Origin: Chromatiales bacterium
GTDB taxonomy: Bacteria > Pseudomonadota > Gammaproteobacteria > SZUA-152
Assembly: GCA_026982475.1 (NCBI GenBank)
Contig: JALSHB010000177.1
Span: forward strand, 1 to 48,582
Direction of reading: 5' to 3'
DNA: 48,582 nucleotides
In this document: in pieces, positions 17,931 to 27,065 of the stretch
Layout of the letters: every line of letters begins with the position of its first letter
Position numbering within the stretch: the first letter of the stretch is position 1
Notes under the pieces: generated by a model
What the model was told of the DNA's origin: nothing
The model's database searches: none
What the model saw: the letters and a program-made list of their open reading frames with translations, nothing else
Program-made: the position numbers and the translations under genes

Positions 17931-20309
17931 ATGAAGTTCAGTGAACATTGGCTCCGCGAATGGGCCAATCCCGGCATCGGCACCGATGAATTGGCCCACC
18001 TGCTGACCCTCGCCGGGCTGGAAGTGGAGGCCGTCGAGCCCGTCGCCGGCGACTTCAGCCAGGTGGTGGTGGGGCAGGTGACGGCCATCGAGCCGCATCC
18101 CGACGCCAGCAAGCTCAAGGTCTGCCGCGTCGATGTGGGCGGAGACGAGCCCCTGCAGATCGTCTGCGGCGCGGCCAACGTGGCGGTGGACCTGAAGGCG
18201 CCGGTGGCCCTGGTGGGCGCGCGCCTGCCCGGTGGCATGAAGATCAAGAAGGCCAAGCTGCGGGGCGTGCCGTCCTTCGGCATGCTGTGCTCCGAGGCCG
18301 AGCTGGGCCTGGCGGAAAGCGCCGACGGCCTGATGGCCCTGCCCGCCGATGCCCCGCTGGGCGTGGACATCCGCGACTACCTGCAGCTCGACGACCGCAG
18401 CATCGAGCTGGGCCTGACCCCCAACCGAGGCGACTGCCTGAGCATCGCCGGCGTGGCGCGCGAGGTGGGCGTGGTGGCGCGTTGCGAGGTCAAGGCGCCC
18501 GAGGTGGCGGAGATCGCGCCGGCGACGGATGCCAGCTTCCCGGTGCGGGTCACGGCCCCTGATGACTGTCCGCGCTATGTGGGCCGCGTCATCACGGGTA
18601 TCGACCCACAGGCGGTGACCCCGCTGTGGATGCAGGAGGCCCTGCGCCGCAGCGGCCTGCGCAGCCTCGGCCCGGTGGTGGATGTCACCAACTTCGTGAT
18701 GCTGGAGCTGGGCCAGCCCATGCATGCCTTCGATCTCGACCGTCTCGACGGCGGCATCCATGTGCGCCATGCCACGGCCGGGGAGGGGATCACCCTGCTG
18801 GACGGACAGGCCATCGACCTCGATGCCGGCACCCTGGTGATCGCCGACGAAAAGGCCCCGCAGGCCCTCGCCGGCATCATGGGCGGGCAGGATTCGGCGG
18901 TGAGCGAGGCCACGCGCAACCTGTTCCTCGAAAGCGCCTTCTTCAATCCGCTCTGCGTGGCGGGACGCGCGCGCAGCTTTGGCCTGCACACCGACTCCTC
19001 GCATCGCTTCGAGCGCGGCGTCGATCCGCAGCTGCAGCGCCGCGCCCTGGAACGCGCCACCGATCTGCTGCTGAAAATCGTCGGCGGCCAGCCTGGCCCG
19101 GTCACCGAGCTGACGCAGGGCGAGCGTTTGCCGAAGCAGCCGGCCATCACTCTGCGCCGTGCGCGCATCGTGCGCATTCTCGGTACCGAGATCGCGGATG
19201 CGGAAGTGGAGGACATCCTCGGCCGCCTCGGCATGCAGCTGACGGCCACGGAAGAAGGCTGGCGTGTGGTGCCGCCCAGCTTCCGCTTCGACCTCGAAAT
19301 CGAGGTGGACCTGATCGAGGAGCTGGCGCGCATCCATGGCTATGAATCGCTGCCCAGCAGCCGTCCACAGGCCAGCATCGCCATGCAGCCGCAGCCCGAG
19401 GGGCGGGTGCCGCTGGCACGCCTGCAGCAGATCCTCGTCGATCGCGGTTATCACGAGGCCATCACCTACAGCTTCGTTGAGCCGGGCCTGCTCGAGGCGC
19501 TGGATCCGCAGGCCACCCCGGTACGCCTGTCCAACCCCATCTCCGAAGACATGTCGGTGATGCGCACCAGCCTCTGGCCGGGCCTGGTGAAGACCCTGGC
19601 CTACAACCTCAACCGCCAGCAGGATCGTGTCCGATTATTCGAGACTGGCTTGAAGTTTGTGCGCCAAGCCGATGAATTGGCTCAGGAAAAGTGCATTGCT
19701 GGTCTGGTTTCTGGTGCGCTGTATCCCGAGCAGTGGGGCGAGGCCGGGCGCGCGGTGGATTTTTACGACCTCAAGGGCGATGTGGAGGCCCTGCTGGCCA
19801 CTCTCGGCAAGGCTGGCGGCATTCGTTTCACCGCGCAAACGCACCCGGCGCTGCACCCGGGGCAGTCGGCGCGCATCCTCCTCGATGACCAGGCGATTGG
19901 CTGGATCGGCGCCATTCACCCCGCCATCGAAAGGGAAATCGGCATCAATCAGCGCGCCTACGTGTTTGAACTGTCGCTATCGTGCTTCGATCAGGCGGCG
20001 GTCCCCCGCTTCACGCCGGTGTCCCGTTACCCTGCCATTCGCCGCGATCTGGCCCTGCTCGTCGACCGTGGGGTGAGCGCCGCCGAGCTGGAAAAGGTGG
20101 TTCGCGCACATGCCGATCCGACCCTCAGGGACTTCCACCTGTTTGACGTCTATGAAGGCGAAGGTATTGATTCAGGAAGAAAAAGCATTGCATTCGGCTT
20201 GACCTTCCAGGATCAGTCACGCACACTCGAGGATGGCGATATTGACCGTGCCTTGTCACGGATATTGTCGGCGCTGACCGACAAACTGGGTGCAACGCTG
20301 AGAGAATAA
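17931..20309 (+). CDS. pheT: Phenylalanine-tRNA ligase beta subunit
   Basis: 792 residues, full length. The N-terminal tRNA-binding domain (residues 40-150) is followed by B3/B4 editing domains, B5, the core and the C-terminal anticodon-recognition FDX-ACB domain ending at [10 protein letters not shown]. The editing domain removes mischarged Tyr. The ATG at 17931 ([14 protein letters not shown]) is the standard start. ihfA follows 16 bases later, the usual gammaproteobacterial pairing. Confidence 0.98.
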   Translation: MKFSEHWLREWANPGIGTDELAHLLTLAGLEVEAVEPVAGDFSQVVVGQVTAIEPHPDASKLKVCRVDVGGDEPLQIVCGAANVAVDLKAPVALVGARLPGGMKIKKAKLRGVPSFGMLCSEAELGLAESADGLMALPADAPLGVDIRDYLQLDDRSIELGLTPNRGDCLSIAGVAREVGVVARCEVKAPEVAEIAPATDASFPVRVTAPDDCPRYVGRVITGIDPQAVTPLWMQEALRRSGLRSLGPVVDVTNFVMLELGQPMHAFDLDRLDGGIHVRHATAGEGITLLDGQAIDLDAGTLVIADEKAPQALAGIMGGQDSAVSEATRNLFLESAFFNPLCVAGRARSFGLHTDSSHRFERGVDPQLQRRALERATDLLLKIVGGQPGPVTELTQGERLPKQPAITLRRARIVRILGTEIADAEVEDILGRLGMQLTATEEGWRVVPPSFRFDLEIEVDLIEELARIHGYESLPSSRPQASIAMQPQPEGRVPLARLQQILVDRGYHEAITYSFVEPGLLEALDPQATPVRLSNPISEDMSVMRTSLWPGLVKTLAYNLNRQQDRVRLFETGLKFVRQADELAQEKCIAGLVSGALYPEQWGEAGRAVDFYDLKGDVEALLATLGKAGGIRFTAQTHPALHPGQSARILLDDQAIGWIGAIHPAIEREIGINQRAYVFELSLSCFDQAAVPRFTPVSRYPAIRRDLALLVDRGVSAAELEKVVRAHADPTLRDFHLFDVYEGEGIDSGRKSIAFGLTFQDQSRTLEDGDIDRALSRILSALTDKLGATLRE

Positions 20310-20325
20310 TGAGAGATTGAGGTGT

Positions 20326-20628
20326 ATGGCGTTAACCAAAGCGGACATGGCCGAAAGGCTGTATGAAGAGCTGGGCCTCAACAAGCGTGAGGCCAAGGAA
20401 ATAGTCGAACTGTTCTTCGCGGAAATCAGGGATGCCCTGGAGGCCGGACAGCAGGTCAAGCTGTCGGGCTTTGGCAATTTCGATCTCAGAAGCAAGAACG
20501 AACGTCCCGGACGCAATCCCAAGACCGGCGAGGAGATCCCCATCTCCGCACGTCGTGTCGTGACCTTCAGGCCTGGCCAGAAACTCAAGGCCAGAGTAGA
20601 GGCCTATGCTGGAAGCAGCCAACAATAA
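20326..20628 (+). CDS. ihfA: Integration host factor alpha subunit
   Basis: 100 residues, the normal size. It is an HU-family DNA-bending protein, with the beta-arm region [14 protein letters not shown] including the Pro that intercalates in DNA. It pairs with IhfB, not present in this window. The ATG at 20326 ([12 protein letters not shown]) follows GAGAGATTGAGG; the track start is three codons upstream. The end overlaps the next gene by 23 bases, indicating cotranscription. Confidence 0.97.
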   Translation: MALTKADMAERLYEELGLNKREAKEIVELFFAEIRDALEAGQQVKLSGFGNFDLRSKNERPGRNPKTGEEIPISARRVVTFRPGQKLKARVEAYAGSSQQ

Positions 20629-20962
20629 CGAGTTACCCACCATCCCCGGCAAGCGCTACTTCACCATTGGCGAAGTCAGCGAGCTGTGTGGGGTCAAGCC
20701 GCACGTACTGCGTTACTGGGAGCAGGAGTTCCCCCAGCTGAAACCCGTCAAGCGCCGCGGCAATCGCCGTTACTATCAGCGCCATGACGTTCTCATGATC
20801 CGCCAGATCCGCAGTCTGCTGTACGAACATGGCTTCACCATCGGCGGCGCCCGCCAGAAACTCGATGGCGGCGAGGCCAGGGAAGACGTCAACCACAGCC
20901 GACAGATCATCCGCCAGATGGTCAGCGAACTCGAAGAACTGCTGGAACTGCTGCGCCGTTGA
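20606..20962 (+). CDS. MerR family regulator
   Basis: 118 residues. An N-terminal MerR-type winged helix ([22 protein letters not shown], in part) is followed by a short coiled coil rich in Glu and Leu ([12 protein letters not shown]). No effector domain or Cys sensor is visible. A protein of this kind conventionally sits directly after ihfA in gammaproteobacteria, and its role there is not settled. The start lies inside ihfA. Confidence 0.93.
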   Translation: MLEAANNNELPTIPGKRYFTIGEVSELCGVKPHVLRYWEQEFPQLKPVKRRGNRRYYQRHDVLMIRQIRSLLYEHGFTIGGARQKLDGGEAREDVNHSRQIIRQMVSELEELLELLRR

Positions 20963-21027
20963 ATTCGGCCTTGCCCTGCGGCTCTCTTTTTTTCACAAAA
21001 CCGTTTTCTATCTGTCGACCGCTGGGG

Positions 21028-21033
21028 TAGAAT
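21028..21033 (+). promoter_or_regulatory. Candidate -10 box of tRNA-Pro gene
   Basis: TAGAAT lies about 50 bases before the tRNA and is followed by GC-rich ACGCCGC, a discriminator typical of stable RNA promoters. A -35 element is not clear. Confidence 0.45.
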
Positions 21034-21084
21034 ACGCCGCTCTGAATCGCCGCCAATGGGTGATTCAGGCAGAAGTTTCTTGTT

Positions 21085-21161
<77 letters not shown>

Positions 21162-21336
21162 TATTTTTCAGCAGCGGAGTGTCCTGCTCCAATCCCTGCA
21201 AGCATCACCTTTACCCTTCGTATTTTCCCCTGCCACGGCCAGGGCGCGGCTTTGCGCTGTCTCGCCGCTTCTTGTTCCCCATCTTCCGCCATCTTCCCCT
21301 ATCGCTGGGTTTTCGCCGGCATGCCGGGCGGAACGA

Positions 21337-22278
21337 TCAAGGGAGATTTTCCGGGTATTGCACATAGCCCGCCTTGACGGCGATGGCCTGGCCTTGTGCC
21401 GAACGGGCGAAGTCGAGGAAGGCGCGCAGGGCGGGGGGAATTTCCCGTCCGGGCGGCAGATTGTAGGCAATGGCCAGGGTGCGACTGAGGGGGTATTGCC
21501 CGCGGCGGATATTCTCCGCGCTGGGGGCGATGGCGGCCTCGCCGTTGCGCGCGGCCACGGGCAGGGCGCGCAGGCCGGGGTCGCGCAGGGTGCTGCTGGC
21601 GAAGCCGATGGCGGCCCGGTCGTGGCCAATGGCGGCCTGTACGCCGCCGGGGCCGGGCAGGGCCTTGAAGTCCGCGCGGAAGTCTCCGCCGCACAGCGCC
21701 TTGTGGCGAAACAGGTAGTAGGCCCCGCTGTCGTCGCTGAGGCCGACGGCCTCGATGGGCAGCCGCGCCAGCTCGCCAGCCACGCCCAGATCGTCCCAGC
21801 GGCGGATGGGCTTGGGGGCGCCACAGCGGCGGGTGCGGGAGTAGATGGCGTCGAGCTGGGGCAGGCTGATGCCTGCCAGTGGGTTGGCCGTGTTGACGAA
21901 GATGGCCACGCCATCGCGCGCTACCGGGGTGGTGCGAGGTGGATAGTTGTAGCGGTCGATGAATCGCTGTCGCTGGCCCGGGCTCAGGGGCTGGCTGACC
22001 AGCACGGCGTCGGCGCTGCCATTGAGCAGGGATTCCAGGCCCACGGCGCTGCCGGGATCGGCAAGGGTGATCACGACGGCGGGTTGGTGCTCGCGGAAGG
22101 CTTCGGCCCACAGGCTTGCCAGGTTGGAGAGGGCAGTGGAGCCGGTGAGGGTGAGCCGGCCCGTGACCGGCGCCTGGTTCGCGGCCGTGGCCGGCGTTGC
22201 GGAAGACAGCACCAGCAGGGCGAGCAGCATGATCCGAAGGATCGGCAGGCCTGTGGCTGGAGGGGGTGTGGCTGACAT
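21337..22278 (-). CDS. PstS-like phosphate-binding protein
   Basis: 313 residues with a long signal sequence (LPILRIMLLALLVLSSATPATA, in part) and the substrate-binding fold of phosphate ABC transporters. LTGSTALSNLASLWAEAF is the anion-binding start, GSADAVLVSQPLSP and SDDSGAYYLFRHKAL follow, and the C-terminal NIRRGQYPLSRTLAIAYN region is typical of PstS-like proteins. No pstCAB genes are nearby, so it may act in sensing or feed a distant transporter. It lies 10 bases downstream of the proton ATPase gene with AAGGAG before the ATG, so the two are likely cotranscribed. Confidence 0.85.
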   Translation of the reverse strand: MSATPPPATGLPILRIMLLALLVLSSATPATAANQAPVTGRLTLTGSTALSNLASLWAEAFREHQPAVVITLADPGSAVGLESLLNGSADAVLVSQPLSPGQRQRFIDRYNYPPRTTPVARDGVAIFVNTANPLAGISLPQLDAIYSRTRRCGAPKPIRRWDDLGVAGELARLPIEAVGLSDDSGAYYLFRHKALCGGDFRADFKALPGPGGVQAAIGHDRAAIGFASSTLRDPGLRALPVAARNGEAAIAPSAENIRRGQYPLSRTLAIAYNLPPGREIPPALRAFLDFARSAQGQAIAVKAGYVQYPENLP

Positions 22279-22288
22279 GGTGTGCTCC

Positions 22289-24757
22289 TTATTTCGTGCG
22301 GCCGAAGGTGTGCAGGGGGCGCTGCAGGCGGGCGAGAAAGCCCCGGTGACGCGGTGTCTTCCGCTCCATGTGGCGGTAAATCTGTACCTTGACCCAGTCG
22401 GTGAGCAGGGCGGAGGCGAAGGAGTAACCCCAGATGAGGGCGATCTCCGGCCAGGTGATGGGGGTGATGAGGCCGAAGCCGTAGGCCGCCAGCAGGGTGG
22501 CCGCCAGCTTGGTGACCACCGCCGACCAGACCATGACGGGCGCCGGCCAGGGCCGCTCCCAGAAGTGGCCCTTGGTGCGCGCCACGAACAGCACCAGGTG
22601 ACCGGCGACGGCCATCTTCAGGAACACGTAGGTCTGAATCTGCGACACGTCCAGATGCATCCAGTCCATGGCGATCAGCAGCATGCCGAAGCTGCCGACA
22701 ACGCCGACGATGCCCATGGCGGTGGCCACGGTGATCACCTGCTGCATGTTCCAGCGCACCGGCTTCTTCTCCAGGCCGGTGTGGTCGTAGGCGATGGTCA
22801 TGATGGGCACGTCGTTGAAGAAGGCCAGCAGGATGATCATGATCGCGGTGATGGGATAGAAGTCGAAGAAGATCATCGCCAGGACGACGAAGAACATGAT
22901 GCGGATGGTCTCGCTGATGCGGTAGATGGCATAGGCGTTCATGCGCTCGAAGATGCGCCGTGCCTCTTCGATGGCGTGGGTGATCACCGACAGCCCCGGC
23001 GCGGTCAGCACCAGGTCGGCGGCGGCGCGCGCGGCGTCGGTGGCGCCGCTGACGGCGATGCCCACGTCGGCCTGCTTGAGGGCCGGGGCGTCGTTGACAC
23101 CGTCGCCGGTCATGCCGGTGATGTGGTTGCGTTTCTGCAGGATCTTGACGATGGCGAACTTGTGCTCGGGGAACACCTCGGCGAAGCCATCGGCCTTTTC
23201 CACCGCCTCGATGCTGGCGCGGTGGTCCTTGCCGTCGTCGTCCACGGGCAGCGCGTCGGCGCGCAGGATGTTGTTGCCCAGGCCCAGCTTGGCGGCGATC
23301 TGTCTGGCGATGGCGAGGTTGTCGCCGGTGACCATCTTCATGCTGACGCCATAGGCGCGGGTGCGGGCGATGGTCTCCGCCGAGTCCTCGCGCGGCGGAT
23401 CGAACAGGGAAAGGATGCCGAGGAAGGTCCAGCCGGCCGCGCCGCTGTCCTTGCGCGCCACGGCGAGGGCGCGGTAGCCCTGTTCGGCGAAGGCGTCGAC
23501 GACCCGCTGTGCGCGTTCCCGCATCTCGCCCGACGACAGGCCAGCCATTTCCATGATCACCTGTGGCGCGCCCTTGGCCACCTGGAAGGTGCTGCCGCTG
23601 GCGTCCTGGACGGTCGCCTCGGTGCGCTTGTGCACCGGGTCGAAGGGCACGAAGGCGGTCTGGTGGAAGGTCTTGAGGCGCTCCTTGTCCGCCAGCCCTT
23701 CCAGCACCGCCTCGTCGATGGCGTCGCGGTCTTCCTCGCGTGAGGCCAGCGACGCGGCCAGCAGCACCTCCTGGGTATCGCGGGCGTGGAAGACCTCGAT
23801 CTCGCCCAGGGTCAGGCGGTTCTGCGTCAGGGTGCCGGTCTTGTCCGAGCACAGCACGTCCATGCTGGCCATTTCCTCGATGGACTCCAGACGGGTGACG
23901 ATGGCCTTGCGCTTCGACAGCGCCATGGCGCCCGCCGCCATGGTCATGGACAGCACCGCCGGCATGGCGACGGGAATGGAGGCAACGGTGAGAATGAGGG
24001 CGAACTGCACCAGCTCCAGCCAGTCCATGCCGCGGTGCAATTCGACGATCATCAGAATCGCCACCAGCGCCAGACTGACGTAGATGAGATAGTCGCCAAT
24101 GGTCAGTACCGCCTTCTGGAAATGGGACACGGTCTTGGCCTGTTGCACCAGGCTGGCGGTCTTGCCGAAACGGGTGTTGGCGCCGGTGGCGGCGACCTCG
24201 GCCAGCACCTCGCCCTGTTTGACCACGGTGCCGGAGAAGGCCTCGTCGCCGGTGCGCTTGGTGACCGGCAGGGACTCGCCGGTGAGCGCCGACTGGTCGA
24301 CGCTGAGATAGTCGCCGTCCACCAGCCTGACATCGGCTGGGATCACGTCACCCAGGCGGATGCGCACGATGTCGCCCGGTACCAGCAGCTTGGCGTCGAT
24401 CTCCCGCCACTGGCCGTCGCGCAGCACCCGGGCCTTGAGGGCCAGCTGCTTCATCAGCGCCGCCACCGCGTTGCCGGCCGTGTACTCCTGCCAGAAGCCA
24501 ACCGCGGCATTGAAGATCAGCAGGGCGACGATGATCCAGAAATCGGCCCAGTGCTGCACCAGGGCGGAGAGCACGGCCGCCACCTCGATCATCCACGGGA
24601 TGGGACCCCAGAAATAGCCCAGCAGGCGCCGCAGGGTGGAGACCTGTTTTTCCTCCAGGGCGTTGGGCCCATACTGCGCCAGGCGTCGCGCCGCCTCCTC
24701 GCTGCTGAGGCCCTGATCGGGCGCGGTGCCGGTGATGCTCTGCGTGGAATCTGTCAT
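22289..24757 (-). CDS. Plasma-membrane proton-efflux P-type ATPase
   Basis: 822 residues from the ATG with GAGGAGG upstream. It is a P3A-type H+ pump, like fungal Pma1 and its bacterial homologues. LGDVIPADVRLVDGD and DQSALTGESLPVTK mark the actuator domain, CSDKTGTLTQN carries phospho-Asp305, and VTGDNLAIA with MTGDGVNDAPALKQAD forms the nucleotide and hinge region. About ten membrane spans are present. Bacterial copies occur in acid-tolerant and anaerobic species, where ATP-driven proton export counters acid stress. It overlaps no gene; the APC permease lies upstream. Confidence 0.94.
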   Translation of the reverse strand: MTDSTQSITGTAPDQGLSSEEAARRLAQYGPNALEEKQVSTLRRLLGYFWGPIPWMIEVAAVLSALVQHWADFWIIVALLIFNAAVGFWQEYTAGNAVAALMKQLALKARVLRDGQWREIDAKLLVPGDIVRIRLGDVIPADVRLVDGDYLSVDQSALTGESLPVTKRTGDEAFSGTVVKQGEVLAEVAATGANTRFGKTASLVQQAKTVSHFQKAVLTIGDYLIYVSLALVAILMIVELHRGMDWLELVQFALILTVASIPVAMPAVLSMTMAAGAMALSKRKAIVTRLESIEEMASMDVLCSDKTGTLTQNRLTLGEIEVFHARDTQEVLLAASLASREEDRDAIDEAVLEGLADKERLKTFHQTAFVPFDPVHKRTEATVQDASGSTFQVAKGAPQVIMEMAGLSSGEMRERAQRVVDAFAEQGYRALAVARKDSGAAGWTFLGILSLFDPPREDSAETIARTRAYGVSMKMVTGDNLAIARQIAAKLGLGNNILRADALPVDDDGKDHRASIEAVEKADGFAEVFPEHKFAIVKILQKRNHITGMTGDGVNDAPALKQADVGIAVSGATDAARAAADLVLTAPGLSVITHAIEEARRIFERMNAYAIYRISETIRIMFFVVLAMIFFDFYPITAIMIILLAFFNDVPIMTIAYDHTGLEKKPVRWNMQQVITVATAMGIVGVVGSFGMLLIAMDWMHLDVSQIQTYVFLKMAVAGHLVLFVARTKGHFWERPWPAPVMVWSAVVTKLAATLLAAYGFGLITPITWPEIALIWGYSFASALLTDWVKVQIYRHMERKTPRHRGFLARLQRPLHTFGRTK

Positions 24758-24796
24758 TGCCTGTGTCCTCCTCTGAGGATGCATATTTCCCGTTAG

Positions 24797-26224
24797 TCAG
24801 TCTTGCTTGTCCGGCAGCAGCCGATCGAATTCCCTGTCCAGCTCGCCATGCAGGTAGTGCTCACCCCGGCGCAGCAGCGACAGCTCTCGCAGCACGAAGC
24901 CGCGTCGGCTCACGCCGCGATAGATCAATTCCACCAGCAGGCTGCCGCCGAGGACGACGAAGGTGCCATAGAAACTGCTGCGGTTGGTGTGCCACTGATA
25001 AACCAGCAGCAGGACGAATACCGAGGCAACGACGACGAAGCCCGCGGCAATGATCAAGGCGTTGCCGCCATACTGTTGTTTCAGCCGCCAGTGGGCGTAG
25101 AGCACGAAAAGATAGATCACCATGAACACCCCGCTGGTGATGGAGGCGATGCCGTTGAGGTTGAAGGCCAGGGCAAACACGATGCCGAGGGCGGCGGTAA
25201 AGTAGAGGCCCTCGCTGGAGCCGAACCACAGCTTGCGATTGAACTTGCGCGGCAGCTCGCCGTCGCGGGCCAGGGCATAGGCCACGTTGGCGCCACCGAA
25301 CAGGGTGGCGTTGAGGGCCGAGGCGATGGAGAACAGCGCGCCGAGGGAAACCAGCAGAAAGCCGCTCTGGCCGAGGAAGGGCTCGGCGGCCACGGCGAGG
25401 GCGTTGTCCTGCGCCTTGATCAGATCGGCCAGGCTCAGATTACCCACCGCCACCAGCGCCACCAGGATATAGACGACGCTGACGATCAGAATGCTCAGAT
25501 AGATGGCGCGGGGCACGTTGCGCTCGGGGTCGCGCATCTGCTCCGAGGCATTGGTAACCAGGCCAAAGCCCATGTAGGAAAGGAAGAAAATGGCAATGGC
25601 ATTGATGCTGCCGTCGAGGGCCGAGGGCGTGAAGCGGGGTGTCACCAGTTCTGGTTGGATGCTCCACACGCCCAGTACCACGAACAGGCCGAGGATGGAC
25701 AGCTTGACGATGACGATCACCAGTTCCGCCTTGCCGACCGCCGACGAGCCGAGGATACCGAGGGCCAGAAACGTCAGCACCACGCCCACCTCGGTGACGG
25801 CATTGGCCAGCGGCGTGGGGGGGATGTGCAGGAAGGGCAGGAAATAGCCGGCAAAGCCCTTGGCGAACAGGGCGATGGAGACCACGTAGGTCAACCAGAA
25901 CAGAAAGCTCAGCGCCCCGGTCAATACCCCGTCGCCCAGGCCCTTGAGGATGAACTCGATGGGCCCGGCATCGGAGATGATGCGCCTGCCGAGGGTGGCG
26001 TAGGAATAGGCCACCAGCAGGGCGACCAGCCCGGAAAGCACGAACACCAGTGGCAGATTGGGGCCGGCCAGCTTTGCGCCAAGGCCGAAGATGGAGAAGA
26101 TGCTGGCGCCCACCATGGTGCCCACGGCCAGCGCCACCACCTGCCACAGCCCCATTTTCTTGCCGCTGTCGCTGCCCGATGCTGTTGAGGTATTTGCTGT
26201 CGAGGTGTCGTTGTTGACCGGCAT
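24797..26224 (-). CDS. APC-superfamily amino acid permease
   Basis: 475 residues with about 12 membrane spans. The first span region MGLWQVVALAVGTMVGASIF has the helix-breaking GTMVG motif seen in amino acid/polyamine/organocation transporters. It is an inner-membrane protein whose substrate is unknown. The ATG at 26224 opens a soluble 20-residue Ser/Thr/Asn-rich N-terminus; the 39-residue track extension runs through an inverted repeat and is not supported. It leads the operon with the proton ATPase, which could supply the gradient it uses. Confidence 0.9.
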   Translation of the reverse strand: MPVNNDTSTANTSTASGSDSGKKMGLWQVVALAVGTMVGASIFSIFGLGAKLAGPNLPLVFVLSGLVALLVAYSYATLGRRIISDAGPIEFILKGLGDGVLTGALSFLFWLTYVVSIALFAKGFAGYFLPFLHIPPTPLANAVTEVGVVLTFLALGILGSSAVGKAELVIVIVKLSILGLFVVLGVWSIQPELVTPRFTPSALDGSINAIAIFFLSYMGFGLVTNASEQMRDPERNVPRAIYLSILIVSVVYILVALVAVGNLSLADLIKAQDNALAVAAEPFLGQSGFLLVSLGALFSIASALNATLFGGANVAYALARDGELPRKFNRKLWFGSSEGLYFTAALGIVFALAFNLNGIASITSGVFMVIYLFVLYAHWRLKQQYGGNALIIAAGFVVVASVFVLLLVYQWHTNRSSFYGTFVVLGGSLLVELIYRGVSRRGFVLRELSLLRRGEHYLHGELDREFDRLLPDKQD

Positions 26225-26243
26225 TTTATATCTCGTGAGTCCG

Positions 26244-26324
26244 GCAGGGTGGGCATGTTTTCCGTGCCCACCTGCCATCCGAACAATGCGCCCCGCGTGG
26301 GCGCGAAACATGTGCCCACCCTGC
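26244..26324. repeat. Inverted repeat upstream of permease gene
   Basis: GCAGGGTGGGCATGTTT and AAACATGTGCCCACCCTGC form a near-perfect inverted pair around a 45-base centre. The 'gcagggtgggca' arm is common in intergenic repeats of environmental proteobacteria. It sits in the leader of the permease operon. Confidence 0.7.
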
Positions 26325-26436
26325 AAGTAGCCACGGTTCATCCCGGCACAGGGGTCCCTTGGCCCAGAAAATCATTTCCATCGCCTTGGAACCCTGCAAG
26401 GATTTTCCTTGCGGTCCCGGCACTCATCCCATTGCT

Positions 26437-26466
26437 GCATTCTCTGTGTTCTCTCTGCCGCTGTGG
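26437..26466 (-). repeat. Degenerate fragment of the CACCACAGAG repeat
   Basis: On the minus strand the sequence reads close to CACAGAGGCACAGAGAACAC, the opening of the long repeat at 32, 4332 and 5085. Only about 30 bases remain and the orientation is inverted. The rest of the 26342-26523 gap holds no gene. Confidence 0.6.
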
Positions 26467-26523
26467 CGAAGAGAGGCTTTTCTGCCTTTCCGGTCCTCAT
26501 GGCGGGCCGTCATGGCGCTTTTG

Positions 26524-26970
26524 TTACTCGGAGGCGGCGGGAATGAGCCATTTTCCCCGCACGAGTCGAACATGGAGTGGCGTGTTCTTGTTGGCGCCAC
26601 TGGCGTCGCCTAACTCGAAATAGATCCCCCAGGCATGGCAGGCGAAACCGTCGAAGGGGGATGAGCTCCAGTAACCGCCGCTGGCGGTATTGGGGAAATA
26701 ACCCTGGTCGATGCAGGTGCCGGGGCAGTTTTTCCTGGGTTCGAGGAGACTGTGGAGTTCGAAGGCCTGCGGCAGTCGCCAGTCGTCATGGCCACAAAGC
26801 CTTGTCGCATTGACGGCGTCGAATGGCTGGGGATGATCAGGGGGAGTGACGTCCGGGCAGCGGGCCTGTTCGTCATCGACTGCGCTGGTGAAACCGGCGC
26901 AACCGGAAAGACCTGCCATCGACAGGGCCAGGCCGGCCAGCCAGCTCATGGGCCTCAGGGTCTTGATCAT
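26524..26970 (-). CDS. Short lipoprotein with partial DUF1566 (Lcl) domain
   Basis: 148 residues. The first 23 form a lipoprotein signal with lipobox LSGC, so it is probably membrane-anchored and exported. LCGHDDWRLPQAFELHSLLE, YFPNTASGGYWSSSPF and VRLVRG are the conserved blocks of the DUF1566 domain, found on many surface proteins. The front part of that domain is missing, leaving only 20 residues between the lipobox and its core. The track ORF merges it with an unrelated upstream shadow. It lies 95 bases after batD on the same strand and may be the operon's last gene, or a remnant. Confidence 0.72.
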   Translation of the reverse strand: MIKTLRPMSWLAGLALSMAGLSGCAGFTSAVDDEQARCPDVTPPDHPQPFDAVNATRLCGHDDWRLPQAFELHSLLEPRKNCPGTCIDQGYFPNTASGGYWSSSPFDGFACHAWGIYFELGDASGANKNTPLHVRLVRGKWLIPAASE

Positions 26971-27065
26971 TATGTGTTCCAGGCTGTCCGTTCCATTGAC
27001 TGGCACCGATGCTATTCCCGGTGGCCCGCCCCGTCTGCTACCTGGGTTGCACCTCCGGGATGGCG

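Noticed and set aside
21959-23743. 594-codon ORF on the plus strand
   Set aside because: Antisense to the PstS-like and proton ATPase genes; repetitive His/Asp/Gly composition.
24803-26188. 461-codon ORF on the plus strand
   Set aside because: Antisense to the APC permease; a Gln/Glu/His-rich shadow of membrane-helix codons.
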